Below, piece by piece: positions 21,010 to 33,636 of a stretch of 64,000 nt of DNA. Source of the stretch: Adineta ricciae (Eukaryota > Rotifera > Eurotatoria > Adinetida > Adinetidae); contig CAJNOJ010000297.1 in assembly GCA_905250025.1 (NCBI GenBank), forward strand, positions 58,377 through 122,376, in the 5' to 3' direction. The first letter of the stretch is position 1; each line of letters opens with the position of its first letter. Under the pieces are notes generated by a model, which had not been told where the DNA came from, did not search any database, and saw only the letters and a program-made list of their open reading frames with translations. Both the position numbers and the translations under genes were made by a program.

Positions 21010-21921
21010 TAAGCACCGATTTTTTTCTGCTTCGCCATATGTTTTAGATAAGAACACTAGTTTTTGCTCTATCATCAAAATGAAGAGTAGAAAAATGATA
21101 AATAAGAATCGGTAATGTCCGTTTGAGTGAGTCCGCTACACTTTGCTGAAAATTCACCTGCATAAAACTTCTTTTGTAACGAAATCCCGCGGGTATCGAT
21201 GCAACAGTCACTTTTAATCAGATTCTGCTATAGCAACAATATTTTCGCTTATACCTTTCTCCAGTATCCTCAACCACGCCCTGACCCTCTGGCTTCGAAG
21301 TTGATACCGACGTCGTCGTATATTAAGAGATGTAATATGTAAATCGATTGTACATTAATGTTTCATTTCAAATCTCAGCATGATATAATCTCTTGTTATT
21401 TTCAATCTTCTCACCTATGATACTCTTTCCCTATTTAAGCATAAGTGTGCGTTGCATTATGGAATAGATGTATTCTGAATATGTGAGTAAGCTCAATAAA
21501 TAAATAAATAAATAAATAAATATATATATATACCATGAGAGGCGGTTAGCTACTCAACCAGTTTGTCGTTACATATAATTTTAAAACTGGAAAAAAATCT
21601 TGATGACTCATTTTGATCATACAAATCAGCTATGATATGATGATCGCTAAGAATAAGTCAAATATACATATTTGAAAGTAAATGAATTGCCTTCTCACTC
21701 GAACTTTTGTTTGTCTAACAGTCTTTTGAGAAGAGCTATAGATAAATTGTGTTATCTGTTTATTGTAAATTTAATGTATCGTTATGACAGGATGCTGATA
21801 TAAACATGACACCTTTTTTATTGTAGAAAGGTACATTTCTATTGACGCCTAGTCCATACTGGCAAAACTATAATATTCACAAATAAGCTAGAAAAGTTAG
21901 TTTATTACATTTGTTGTTAAG
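21010..21921. other. Intergenic with (AAAT)n/(TA)n microsatellite
   Basis: Simple repeat AATAAATAAATAAATAAATATATATATATA at about 21496-21532. No gene seen. Confidence 0.5.
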
Positions 21922-23286
21922 TCATGGATTATATAATTCGGAACTAGCTAAATATAAATTGTCAATAGATCCACCACTGACTAATACTTTTCCATTCAAC
22001 AATAAGCATGCTGTATGAAATTCGCGATTAGAAATCATACCATCAACTGTTGTCCACATTTTCGTTGAAGGATCATATAATTCAACACTATCGAGAACTT
22101 TTCTTTCATCAGACCCACCAGTAACTAATACTTTTCCACTATGCAGTAATACTCCTTGATGATTACATCTTGTATTATTCATTTTACCAGCAAATTCCCA
22201 GCGACCGGTTAATGGATCATATAATTCAGCAGTATTATACACTTTAGTATTATAAGATCCACCTGTAACTAGCACTTTACCATCGGATAAGACGTTTGCT
22301 GTATGTCGCTCTCGTGCCTCATTCATATTAGCTGTAGTAGTCCACTTTCCTGTTGTTATGTCATATAATTCAGCACTATTTAAAAATGTAGGATTTGCAT
22401 ATCCACCTGTAACTAATATCTGTCCATTTGACAATAGAGATAATGTATGTCGATTTCGTGCATGTGTCATACTACCAGTAGTACTCCAAATTCCAGTTGA
22501 TGGATCATAGATTTCTGCACTACTCAAAAACCCAGAATCATTGTTCCCTCCACTAATTAATACGTTTCCATTCGATAATATTGATCCGGCAGCCAAATGT
22601 CGAGCATCTCTCATGTTACCAGTCATTGTCCATATTCCTGTTGATGGATCATATACTTCTGCAGTATTTAAATATTTAGGGTAACTAAGCCCACCAGCCA
22701 CCAATACTTTTCCATTCCTCAGGGTCATTGCTATGTGTCCGTAACGTTTGTTCTTCATAGTACCAGTAACTGTCCAAAGTCCTATCAATGGATCATACAG
22801 CTCAGCAACGTTTAAATCGGATGAATTATGAATTCCTCCGGTGATTAATACTTTTCCATTTTTTAGTAGGTTTGCAGTGTGCTCAATTCGAGCAATGTTC
22901 ATATCAGCAGTAGTTACCCATCCTACAGACAGTATGTAATATATAATGAAGAAAGGAATACAACTGTATCACTTACCTGGCTTCTCAGTTGTAGTGGTTG
23001 TTCCTATCGTTGTGGTGATAGTAGTGGTTGTTCTTATCGTTGTGGTGGTAGTAGTGGTTGTTCCTACCGTTGTAGTGATAGTAGTGGTTGTCCCTGTTGT
23101 TGTACTGATAGTAGTTGTTTTCTTTGGAGTAAGAATAACAAATTTCAACAAAAGACTGAAAACAATAATGAGTACTCCTAAGATTATCAAGGAAATACAA
23201 AAAATCTTGAACCGACGATGATGCCAACATGAATGTGATCGAATATTTCGACTATCATAGTCGATATATGCCTTGTTAGTATGCAT
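21922..23286 (-). CDS. Membrane-anchored kelch-repeat propeller protein
   Basis: Two exons, 23286-22977 and 22922-21922 (54-bp GTAAGT...TGTAG intron, phase fits), 436 aa. Type II layout: short basic cytosolic N-terminus, one transmembrane helix (about residues 28-52, FCISLIILGVLIIVFSLLL), a stalk of about 43 residues almost wholly Thr with TTTxTTT repeats, then seven kelch repeats of about 48 aa with the signature NGKVLVTGG...AELYDPsTGxW...(G)xM..aR. Kelch repeats form a beta-propeller; outside the cell this one would bind protein or glycan ligands. The repeats are unusually uniform and look like those of bacterial kelch proteins, so horizontal origin of the propeller is possible; the intron and stalk are eukaryotic. 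No catalytic galactose-oxidase residues are apparent. Confidence 0.88.
22979..23119. repeat. Thr-codon minisatellite in the kelch gene stalk
   Basis: Near-repeats of about 27-30 bp built from ACAACNAC triplets encode the TTTTxTTTxGTT stalk; length variation between alleles is likely. Confidence 0.7.
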
Positions 23287-24364
23287 ATGGTAGTGATATA
23301 AAAGGAGCGAAGCGTAAATTACATATAAACTGATAAATTATTTGACGTTCTCATTTTATATTTATGTAGAATCATAGTAGAAATAATAACAACTAAGATA
23401 AGAAATATTATCTTTTTACTTTAAGTTACATATATCAGTATGATATTGCAACAATATGAGTATGTGACTAACTATTTTGCAAATACACATTCATGACAAA
23501 GATTTTAAATCATTACTAGACAATCACGTTATCTGTTATGATACCTTCAGAAAAAAAAGCAGTTTGAATTCATTTTTTCATGTTAGTAATATCGTTTCGT
23601 GAGAACATATGCATGACAATGAACTATTGTAAACTTAGTTCTTTTATTAGTAATAACTTAGATCGATATAATTGATCAAGTGAAGTATGAAGCTTGTTCG
23701 AGGCTGTTTAGAACATGATAGACCTATATCAATATTGGGTGCCTGTTATTTATTCAACCAGCAGATCCACCCTACTTTTTCAAATATCATGACGGCGCTT
23801 CCCACAACCCCTCACAACTTGATGAGTTATGTTCAGATTTGCCCACACTCACCCACTTTACAAGCGTTTTAACGAACATAAACCTTCGACAAACAGTAAA
23901 AAATAATGGCATCACCAAGGTGCGATTTCAACCTCTGGATTCACGATTAATCAGTATATTCATCGGCAGGTAATTGACTACATACCTATTTTCAATTATC
24001 TTTATTCGACAACAATCAAATACTTTGAGTTTCTACTTTAGAAAAAGTTATATTTGCAAGAAAAATCACGAGATCACACACATCCCTAGTTGCAAACAGC
24101 ATTCACGCAGTAAAAAAGGGAACACACTTCAGAAAAGTCATTCCTACAACACAAGGATTCGAAAGAAATCTCTAATTAAAGATTAAGTGTAGATTGCTCA
24201 TAGTGAGAAAATGATTTCTCCTAAAAATAAGGATTAATATGACGAAACAAGTCGACTAACAATCATGATCATATTAACATTCCACAACATCAAAACATCT
24301 TGAAAATGATCAAGTGCAATGTTTATGACTAATCAGTTAACGACCATAAAGAACTGAGGAGACA
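23287..24364. other. Intergenic
   Basis: Upstream of the kelch gene; only chance ORFs. No element boundary found. Confidence 0.4.
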
Positions 24365-24432
24365 CCGATGTGTGGAGAGTTATTTAATCATAAGAAAGCG
24401 ATACTACTGGTATGATATTTAATTATGCTTTC

Positions 24433-24554
24433 TTTTGTGGAATTCACGTTATTTTTCGAAGAAAAATAGTGAATGTAAGTTCTATATCCAGGATCTTTTG
24501 ACCTCCTCCCCCTCTCCATGGGCCGCAAGCCGCTACGGGGTCATAGAGTGTAAG
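24433..24554 (+). repeat. Dispersed repeat, copy 1
   Basis: TTTTGTGGAATTCACGTTAT... to CCGCTACGGGGTCATAGAGT; clearly related (about 80% by eye) to 28347-28468 in the same orientation. Probably the tail module of the SINE-like element there. Confidence 0.7.
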
Positions 24555-25196
24555 GGCGACAAGGGCTATACAGGGTCAGCCCTTCAGGACTACAGGCACG
24601 ACACAGGATGCAGTCACTGTAACGACTATTGTAGCCGTACGACGTATAGAAGTATTAGAGTTATAGAACGTAGAAAAATGTTATCAGCGTATACAAATTT
24701 CTATTATTTACGATTCAAGTAAAAATATTTGCATTTCAAATACAGATTCGTTATTTTTTGCTGTGCTGTTTTGGATCTTACTCTGTATAATTTAAAATAT
24801 GCAGATATGGTCCAACGTGCACTCTACTCAGAAAAATCTCACCTAATATTTTCATATTAAGCTAAGGACGGTCAATTGTATATTCAATTGTTCAGGTGAA
24901 TCAATTGCTTATACCTTTTGTGACTAGTAGAAACGCTACCAGCCTGAGAGCGATGATTTTAAAGTGAGTTTACTCCTTAAGTATTCTATTCTATTCTAAT
25001 CCACAGTCTCTTTTTGCGAATGCAAGCATGTGAGTTCCACATTTTAGCCCCACCCTCAAGATAATTGAAAAAAATCACATTCTAATAGTTCACGATCAAC
25101 AAAAAACAATGTTTTCCGACTTTACAAACTTGATTTTAACAAGAAATCAAATAGATAAGCAACAACAAACGTACGATCAAGCGCAAGCGTTCACAT
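24555..25196. other. Intergenic
   Basis: No supported gene. A CCCCACCCTCAAGAT at about 25049 resembles the terminal repeat of the MITE at 53432-53738. Confidence 0.35.
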
Positions 25197-26632
25197 TCAA
25201 CTGATATAAACATCAAATCTCTGCACTCGATGATTATCGCGATCGACAACATAAAGATTATATTTTCGATCAAATGCCAAATCTTTGGCATCATCAAATT
25301 GATTTGCTTGGTTTCCCTCTCCATTACCACCAACAACCGTCTCACCTGTTTCACATCCTTTACACCAGTGCATTACTCGATTGTTCCCTCCGTCTACTAC
25401 ATAGAGATTATTCATATGATCAACGAATAATCCTTGAGGATACTTCAGAGAGCCAGCGACGATACTGTTGTACTGCATATCTTTCACCTGTTTTATAACT
25501 CGATTATTTCCCCAATCTGATATATAAATGGAACGATTCTCATCAACAAATATATAGGTAGGCTCAACGAAATGTTTTGTATTGTTCAGTCCCGTTGTCA
25601 AGACTGTTCCAACTGTATCACTGTCGCCAAATCGTATGATTTTTGAGTTTTCATAGCAAGCAGCATATAGATTACGGCTGTCGTCCATAGCCAAAGACCA
25701 GCAATCAATCGATCTAATGACTATTTCGGGAATTTTCTCCCTTTGACGAAACCATCGCACTATGCGCTCATTTCCTTTATCACAAATGATGAGGGAATCG
25801 TACTTCTTATCGAAAATCACGTCTGTCGGTTCACTTAAATGTATACCAGCTCCCCGCAAGTTGCCACCGGCAACAATCTGCCCTTCGCTTGAATTAAATC
25901 CCCATGCCATGATCAGTAACGTAAATCATTTGATGGTCATCGTCGTCAGCAATCGCGGTGCCATATGGTTTCGACAACTGATTTAATTCACTACCACTTC
26001 CATGTCCTCCTGCAACAGTGTTCGCATTTTGTGTCCATTTAAGACTAGTATAATTGTGAGCAGAAGGTAGCAGATGCTCTAGAAAATGAAGATTTACACG
26101 GTAAAAATCTAATTTATTAATTACATATTTAACAACTTTTTGAAATATAATTCACATTATCCTCTTACGTTTCTATACCACCTTAAATCTAACTCATATT
26201 CACACATATCTATTTCATAGAACTCCTCAGTAAGCTTACAAGAAATTATTTAGTTTGTTTTATAAAAACATACCTTCTGTTAGCGTTGTTATTATCGATC
26301 TTGAAGTTGTTGCTACCGTGTATACTGATGATACTTCCGATGTCGTATTCATTGTTGGTGTTGTTGGCACTGTATATACTAAGGATGTCGATGACGTTAT
26401 GTTCGTCGCTGGCGTATCTATAGTATCTTTATTCTTCAGTAAAATATTAACCACTGGAGTACTTGTGGTTAATATAAGAGCTATACCAAAAGCTATGAAC
26501 AAAATGAATTTTTTCCTCCAAATACTCTCGCGTCTAAATAATAATTCAGCTAAACCAGGAATTGCCATTCATAGGCTGCACGTACCGTGTTTGGAGTGGA
26601 ATGGTTGATGATTCTGTCATATTCGGATCCAT
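25197..26632 (-). pseudogene. Membrane-anchored NHL-repeat propeller with one frameshift
   Basis: Three exons: 26632-26586, 26533-26274 and 26078-25197, introns of 52 and 195 bp, phases consistent. The N-terminus is basic and cytosolic, a transmembrane helix covers about residues 25-47 (FILFIAFGIALILTTSTPVV), a Ser/Thr-rich stalk follows, then NHL repeats: YVTDHG / SLIICDKGNERIVRWF / NLYAACYENSKIIRFG / SIYISDWGNNRVIKQ / NLYVVDGGNNRVMHW / NLYVVDRDNHRVQRF. Near 25915 the frame breaks between YVTDHG and AWGFNSSEGQIVAG; a deletion of 3n+2 bases would explain it. Otherwise intact to the stop at 25197. Same stalk-propeller plan as the kelch gene 2 kb away. A sequencing error is possible, so the pseudogene status is provisional. 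Confidence 0.7.
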
Positions 26633-27474
26633 CGATGCGGACGACTAGAATATAATGCAAAAAAAAACAGAAATCACCCTGTTTTGCTTATACACAAGGA
26701 CTAAAACCTTACATCACGGACTTCTATTTTGTTACGCTTCATCATTCAGATATTGTGTTACAAAGAATAAGCTATCTAAAATCATTCAACTTTTTTAATT
26801 AATTGAAAAGAAGATAAAAGATGAAGATGATTATACAGTGGACACATGAAACGCAATATCAAAGACATTTGACCGTTGAATAGTGAACTTGAAACTCGCA
26901 AAGTTGCTCACATGCATATATTCCACAAAATGACTTTGTTTGCTTCTTCATTAAACCGTACCAGATGTCATTTAAAAAAATACTGTTATTCTATGAAAGA
27001 TACCTGTATATAATGCCTATTCCACCCGATATTCAGCTCTGATTATCAGCTTTACGTAGTATTTTCAAATATTAAATATAGAATGTAAATTGATTTGCAA
27101 TCAAAGCAGCTGAAGAGTATATATAAATGCCATTTTCTTATCTACTCACCAAAGTGTTTCCCTATAGCATATGTTAGGATTATTAGTAAAAAACTACAAT
27201 TGTTTAGTAAGTATACAAGAAAAATATTAATATCAGCCATCACGTTTTTTTTATAATATTCAGTGTGAGTAGAGAAAACAGTATGAGAAGTTCTAGCTGA
27301 ATAGCTGTATCAATGTATATTGCCTTGAGAAACAGAAGGTAACGACGACTAAAGTGAATTTTTACGAAAGAGTGAGGAGGTGGGTATTTTCCTGCATGTC
27401 ATGCCCATCCTCGCCGTATTCAGTAAATTATGATATCTTTCATTTGTTTTTTAACTGAAGTTGTATGGCACTCC
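26633..27474. other. Intergenic
   Basis: AT-rich, presumably carrying the promoter of the NHL gene; no gene seen. Confidence 0.4.
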
Positions 27475-27789
27475 TTACATTGCTCCGTAATTTCCCATAC
27501 CACCTATTGGATGACCGGTCATATTTCCCATTCGAGCCATGGGAATACTACGCATGTTTCCACAGATAAATTGTTGGTAAGCCGTACTAAATGGTGGTGC
27601 CCATTGAACAATGACGGTGACTCCTGGGCGATTGTGTAATGTGTTACCGAATCCACCAATAGTTTCCAACTCTGCAGTAGCTCCATAACCAACGTCTAAA
27701 CCTTCTTGATGAGTGCCATTTCCAAGTCTTCTAGCTGCTCCATGGTGATCACCGTGATATCTACTATATTGTTGCAATTGACCGGTGGA
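27475..27789 (-). CDS. Terminal exon of an unrecognised gene
   Basis: After an acceptor (TTTCGATAG) at 27790 the minus strand is open for 104 codons to TAA/TGA at 27475: STGQLQQYSRYHGDHHGAA, GLDVGYGATAELETIGGFGN, PGVTVIVQWAPPFSTAYQQF and a Met/Gly-rich end (MGNMTGHPIGGMGNYGAM). Its GC content is higher than its surroundings, as expected for coding DNA. No upstream exon was found within 300 bp. Family unknown; a relic is equally possible. Confidence 0.35.
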   Translation of the reverse strand, partial: STGQLQQYSRYHGDHHGAARRLGNGTHQEGLDVGYGATAELETIGGFGNTLHNRPGVTVIVQWAPPFSTAYQQFICGNMRSIPMARMGNMTGHPIGGMGNYGAM

Positions 27790-28114
27790 CTATCGAAACA
27801 TTCTATGTTATTTTGACTGTACAACTATTTGTGGGAAGCAAAAATACATTTATTTCGACTATAAACGTGATTATGCATTTTTATTGATGAGAAAATAAAG
27901 AATCACTATCTAAAGTCATGTACTATCAATCACATCCAACTTGTATATTTACTTTCTAATATGCTTGAAAAACTAACAGGCACAGGTGTTCTGTTTTTGT
28001 TTGATTTCAAAAGAATACGGCAAAACAAACTACGTCACTTCAGTCGATTATATTGCATAATGAAGCATAAACTGAATATAAGATAAGAAGGAAAAAATAG
28101 AGAGCGGAGAATAT

Positions 28115-28468
28115 GTGGCATAGCCACAGTGGTAAGGACGCACAGGCAACGCAGGAGTAGTTTACAATTCGGATGCAACAATCGGGAAGGGTCAGGTGTG
28201 AGTGCATATCGTCCCATCACGCACTCACAATGTCGATGAATCGCTTGTCATGGGAAAGAATAATTCTGTGCAGCACATGTCACGCGGCTGAAACATCCTC
28301 CGAAAACACACGATCAACTATAATATTCAATCCGCTTGTGAGATCCTTTTGTGGAATTCAGGTTATTTTTTGAAGAAAAATAGCGAGTGTAAGTTCTATA
28401 TTCAGGATCTTTGGATCGCCCCCCTCTCCCCCAATGGGCCATAAGCCGCTACGAGGTCACAGAGTACA
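28115..28468 (+). repeat. SINE-like element with degenerate tRNA head
   Basis: The head GTGGCATAGCCACAGTGGTAAGGACGCAC ... CAACGCAGGAGTAG ... AATTCGGATGCAAC recalls a tRNA-derived SINE head (A box TGGCNNAG...GTGG; B box near GTTCGNNTNC, here degenerate). The 3' module 28347-28468 is shared with 24433-24554. There is no A-rich tail and target duplications were not found. Two copies in one window support a dispersed family. Confidence 0.45.
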
Positions 28469-31458
28469 AATTAATTGTTATTTTACGCCGACTTTCTCGA
28501 CATTCGATAGCACTAAGTCAAAATTGCCATGATCATTGCTTCTCATAATATCTGAAAATCATTCTGATAAATAGAAAAAAGAGATTAGATTATTATTGTT
28601 TGAGATTGACTACGAAAGAAACATATTCTTTGATATATGATAGTGACAAGAAGTATGCGTCCTGCTCGTTTGATAGATTGACAACCGATTAGGATTATTT
28701 TTGTGGATATTTCGATCTATATTTTGTTCAATAGAGATATGTCAGTTTTTCTTCGATATCAGCAAGTGATGAAAAATCAAAGTCAGGTATATATTGAGTT
28801 ATATTTTCAAGAACTTTTTATGAGTTTCATTATATTTCGTATATATTATAGTAGTTTAAAGGAGTCAAAAATATTTCGAAACGAGATATCATAAAATTTT
28901 CTTATGTAAAAACAAGTAACTCTCATCCTATGGATTCGCCGATCCTTTTCTGAAAGAATTGTTCTACTGCTGAGCGTATTCAGATACGCTGAAAACAAAC
29001 AGGGCATTGGTTATTACTGGCCCTCATCTAGATCACGACATTGTGTTCCACGCGAGAATTAATACACGACAAAGATTCTTCTTTTTTTCATGAACCGAAT
29101 CAATTATCCATTTATCAGGGAATAGTTTCCAGGTACTAGCTATGTTTACTAAAAGCCCTACCGCTTAGCGGTTAGCCATTTGCAGGCCTCGCTCCGGTCA
29201 ACCACTCACGAATACCTATTAATCTTTATAATCTGTTTTTCTATTTTCACAAAAAATGATACCATTTTGAATATTTTTGCTAGGGAATGTTCGTGAAATC
29301 CCTTTTAAAATTCTTTCTTCAAGTTTGATAAGGTTGTTCCAGATGTCTGATCTGAAGTTAATCTGGAATGCTAACGCGTAGTCGGTCGGCCACTCACAGC
29401 TAGCCGTTGATGCGTACATAATCGGTTTCCTACTTCCAGGCCAAAAAATTAATCCGATTATAATGCGTCAGTTCCCATAAGAGTTATTGACATTTCACAT
29501 GATAGTGTGTTCTAAAGCATAGATTTTATTCGTCTCTCTAGTATTAGCAGGCGATAATGGATTAATCTCGTTCGCAACAATATAATAATTACATTTCTTC
29601 GAAAAATCATTGAGTATCTAGCTATTTCAATTCTCATTTTCAACGAGATCCTTCAAAAAAATGTCTATCTGTCAACCGATCTCGCTCCAGCCCGTCACTC
29701 ATGCCTGTAGAATTTCAAGAGTTTTCCAATATATATTTCATTTTTAACTTCTTCCAAAGCAAACGTGTGAGTTAACTTTCAATCTGGTTGACCTTAATCC
29801 ATAAATACGACAAATAGTCGAATTGATAAAAGTAAATCCTTGCTGTAGTATTAATAAATGATACCTAGTTAATCTATAGTTAATTAATAGTTAATAATCA
29901 ATTAAAACAAACCTCAGATTCGAGATTGTCGACTCCGATTACCCTTCGGCCGACCCTTATTCGACACTATAAGAACTCATAATCAGCTAACTAGCTAATT
30001 AACGAATTCAGATTTCTGAAAAAAACCTAACACCGGATTCTGGATCTTCGACTCCGATTACCATGGATCAGTTGTTTTCTAATGGCTATCCTTGAATTTT
30101 GATGGGCTTGTAAAATGCCGCGATCTGATTGGATTTATGGAAACAAACAAACTTTTAGCATTTTAACGACCGTATTTTATAAGCTATAACCCTTTCTTTC
30201 AGAAAAGGGAATAAATTCTTCTATGATTATTTTGAAATAAGAATATGTATTGACTGGAATTATTCCAGAAAAAACGAATTCATGAATTGTTAATTTTTTG
30301 CTTTCGCAGAATTTTCTTTCCCATTCTATCGTTAATAACAAAATCCACACAATTCTTATTAGAATCTCTCGATCGATACTAATCCGTTTAGTTATTTCTG
30401 ACTATATTTGCGACAGTGTAAAAATGATTAATTAGGTAACATTCAATTTATTAACCTTATTCATGAAATATTATTATATTTTATTGATTACGACGCTAGT
30501 TTGTCATTGGCAAAAAGTTAAATTTCATCTGGAAAGCAGGATATTTTAACTGAACAAATAGAACAAGAATATAATTTAAATTACATTTTCTCTTCTTTTA
30601 GAAAAATAAATACTTAGATTTTTTGGTGAAAGAATTGAAGATTCATATATAAAAAGCTTATAACGATACATATATGTGTTTCGTAAGTGTAAAAAACAAG
30701 AAGAGTAAGAAGATTTTTCTTTTGTTAAACCTAGTACTACTAACCCCTTTCTCACATTTTGTAAGTTCGTGTATGTGTTCTAAAAGCGGATTTCTATATA
30801 ATCAGTTACTACATCTCAAAACCATGTATGTAATCTGAAAACTGTTGTTTATTCTATTCTCAAACGTCAATTTGCCTTTAAAGCGATTTATTTCCTCCGA
30901 TAATAACAGAGGTATACCTTAAACTCAATTACACTCTGAACTATACAGACAATCTCACTTCGCATCTATTCGTGAAAATTTCAAGTTATTAAAACATTTC
31001 ATTGTTTTGTTAGGTTTACCACCATTAGAGTCAAAAATGATCGAAGCTGATGATACTAAGGTTAATATGAAAGAATAAGAATGATACTTAGATTTAAATA
31101 TTAATTCATTTATGAAGACAATCTGCTTAATAAATATTTCCAGTAAAGATCTGCGTTTCAGCCTCCATATCTCTTTGATATCTGTGTCCACACCCTCACC
31201 CTCACTCTTCAGTTTTCATGTGTACTGAAGCTCAAAATACTCTCTCAAGTTCTAATTTATTGATTTGCTGATGTTGTAGTTTTTTATTTGTCTTCTATAA
31301 AAAAATATTTCTGCTGGGTACCTGATCCTTGCTTTACATAATAAGCAAATACAGGAACACAAAAAAAGAACGTTGAGAGAATCAGCAGATGGAGTAAATT
31401 GTGGTGTAAAAGAACAAATGGTTGTATATCGATGTACTTTTATTATAATCGTAGAAAG
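28469..31458. other. 3-kb gene-poor region with weak internal repeats
   Basis: No supported coding gene. A 32-bp motif ending TCGACTCCGATTACC occurs at about 29912-29944 and again at 30031-30063. Three diverged copies of a CGCTCCGGTCAACCACTCACGAATACC-like unit lie near 29189, 29379 and 29680. AT-rich elsewhere. Confidence 0.4.
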
Positions 31459-32998
31459 ATGAGGTATTATTTAACTACGTTGTTAATTTGCACTGTTACA
31501 CATCTACTTACGAGTTCTGATGCCATATTTAATAATAATGATTCTGAATCAATATGGTCTACTGGCAAGGGCAATGCTCAAAACACTTATCGCATTGTAC
31601 CATCCATGGCTACTAATTATTCGAAAATTCCGTGGACTTATGAATATAATGCAACGTCACAGGATCTCACTCAGTTTGGCCGAGGTGTTGGTATTAACGG
31701 TGATATTTACTTTTTTCTGAGCCAAACAAGATCTCAACCAGGCAAGTACAATTTGTTCGAAATGCTTTTTTTATTGAATATTGAGTGTCTTTAGAATTTA
31801 GGAGTTCACTTTTGATTTTCAGTTGTTTTCTAAGAGGGTCTCTTACATTTTTTAAATTTAATTTTGAATTAATAAATATGAACAGTTTTTGTGTTTAGCT
31901 AACTTTATGGTGTGTCTTACATCAAATGGCATTGTTCGTTGGACACTCTCTTTCGAGCCTGTAGAAACTATGGAACCTGCTGGTGTTTCCAATATTATTT
32001 CTGATCGACAAGGAGTGCTCTTTTATACCATATCCTGGGCGGGAGATAGAAAATTTACAGCAAAACTCTGTCAAATTACAAATGCTCAAACGTCACAACC
32101 TGTTCAACAGTGTATAGAAAATTATCAACTGTTTATGTCCACCAATGCACCACTGGCTTTGAATGAAAAATATGATCTTCTAGTGACAGCGGTCGAGGAT
32201 AACAAAATTGATTCGATTCCAGCTGTTTTGGATAAAAAGACGCTAAAGTTGCTATGGACGAATAGACGCTTCTTTGGTGCGGGCAGAAATGGGCAGTATC
32301 GATGTGATACGAGTACTGGCGATATATTCTGGATTGGCGGAGATACTCGCCTGTTAAAATTTGATCACAGTGGAAAGAATTTAATAAACAATTATACAGA
32401 TGCATATTTGTCTGGTATAGACTTCGTTTTAGATAAGCAGCGTCAAATAATTGTGCAGCCCTGGCAAAATGCATCTAGTTTGCCGTGGAAACTTGTCGTT
32501 TCATCGTATGATGTGTCTGCACAACAAATTAAATTACGTTGGAGCTGGTGTCCACCATCATCAATTGGTAATAATGATGGTATAACATCTCCAGCTATCG
32601 ACGAGCAAGGTACGGCTTATATGTCAAGTATGCCTCTTGCATTTGCTATTGACAGTCAAGGAAAAACTGTATGGACAACTCAATTAGCCACATCAAGCGA
32701 AATGAAAACATTTGAATTATATTCCACTTGTGTTGCAATGAATTCAAAACGACGCGTCCTCTATATTGTGTCCGTTTCTCAATCTCGTCAGGGGTCAAAG
32801 TCCCTGTGTTTCATCACTGCGGTTAGCATGGACACTGGAAAGGTGATTGAACGTATTAATTTGAATTTAACAACCAATGAGCAAATCATACCGCAATGCC
32901 CAATTTTAGTTGGCGATGAAATGCTCTATTTCTCCTGGCTGACAGGAGAGTATCCAGAATTGGTACCACTTAAAGTAATGGGCATTCAGCAAGTTTAG
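31459..32998 (+). CDS. Secreted PQQ-like beta-propeller protein
   Basis: Exons 31459-31741 and 31899-32998, 460 aa. The intron starts GCAAGT after CAG and ends TTTAG: a GC-AG intron; with it the frame runs SQP-A-NFMVCLTSNGIVRW. An upstream in-frame ATG (31399) exists, but the one at 31459 begins a clean signal peptide (MRYYLTTLLICTVTHLLTSS). The body shows repeated quinoprotein-like blades: GINGDIYFF, CLTSNGIVRWTLSF, GQYRCDTSTGDIFWIGGDTR, SPAIDEQGTAYMSSMPLAFA, IDSQGKTVWTTQLA. No membrane anchor is seen, so the protein is probably secreted; N-glycosylation sites are frequent. Enzyme activity cannot be inferred: PQQ ligands are not evident and such propellers often only bind proteins. The gene is complete. 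Confidence 0.82.
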
Positions 32999-33354
32999 AC
33001 GTCTGAACACTTATTTTGATATATGATTGTGTGTGAAAATTGGTGTAGTCCCTCTAAAAATAATAAAAACATAGTTAAGTAGTGAAATATTATTTTTATA
33101 TCATGCTTTATATTACATGAATGCTGTAACTTAAAACGAAACAAAAATAATTTAGTTATACTCTCGTACAAATCAGTTGATTTGAACAAGGAAGAATTAA
33201 ATCTCTTCATAACTTTAGATAACTTATTACAAATATAATAGCCCGGCGCCAATTAATTTCACGACTTCGATCTTAAGAATTCCTTGCGTTCTGTATAAAC
33301 ACGAAAAAATTAATAAAGCCTCTTGATGGTGTGAGTTGAATTTAAGGAATATCC

Positions 33355-33636
33355 TCAACCTCCGCAAGGACTATGATTTAAGATTGGAAATAAAGAATCA
33401 GCAATTTTCTCAATATTAATAGGAGTTAATCCAGATGCTACAATTGTATAGTTTCCATCAATATTTTGATTAAATGTTATTATTCGCATAACATACTGTG
33501 TTGAAGCTTGGAGATGTATTTGAATTTTAAACTGATTTTCATCACTATCATTATCATTATAAGCAATTAGTGTATAATATCGAGCATTTTTTCTAAGATT
33601 ATAATCAAATTCGCCGAACGTAATTATTAATGTCAA
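33355..33636 (-). pseudogene. Fragment of a bdelloid-type secreted beta-sandwich repeat protein
   Basis: The frame reads ARYYTLIAYNDNDSDENQFK, IQIHLQASTQYVMRIITFNQ, NIDGNYTIVASG, then a stop. This is the second half of a repeated extracellular domain common in bdelloid proteins (N-DDD-GN-QF-I...L.a...Y.l.v.tf...G.f.i...G). Upstream at 33780-33825 another piece (SSDGVTLPPISTTTG with GTAGGT donor) looks like the preceding exon, but the splice phase does not fit and no Met start exists. Most of the gene is missing. Confidence 0.5.

Noticed and set aside
22879-23221. Cys/Gly- and Val-rich plus-strand ORFs that look like repeat proteins
   Set aside because: Antisense of the Thr-rich stalk of the kelch gene; the repeats come from ACN codons.
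24435-24722. 95-codon ORF overlapping the dispersed repeat
   Set aside because: The open frame is a by-product of the repeat; the other copy at 28347 does not keep it.
31399-31458. Upstream ATG of the PQQ-like gene
   Set aside because: It would bury the signal peptide 20 residues inside the protein.
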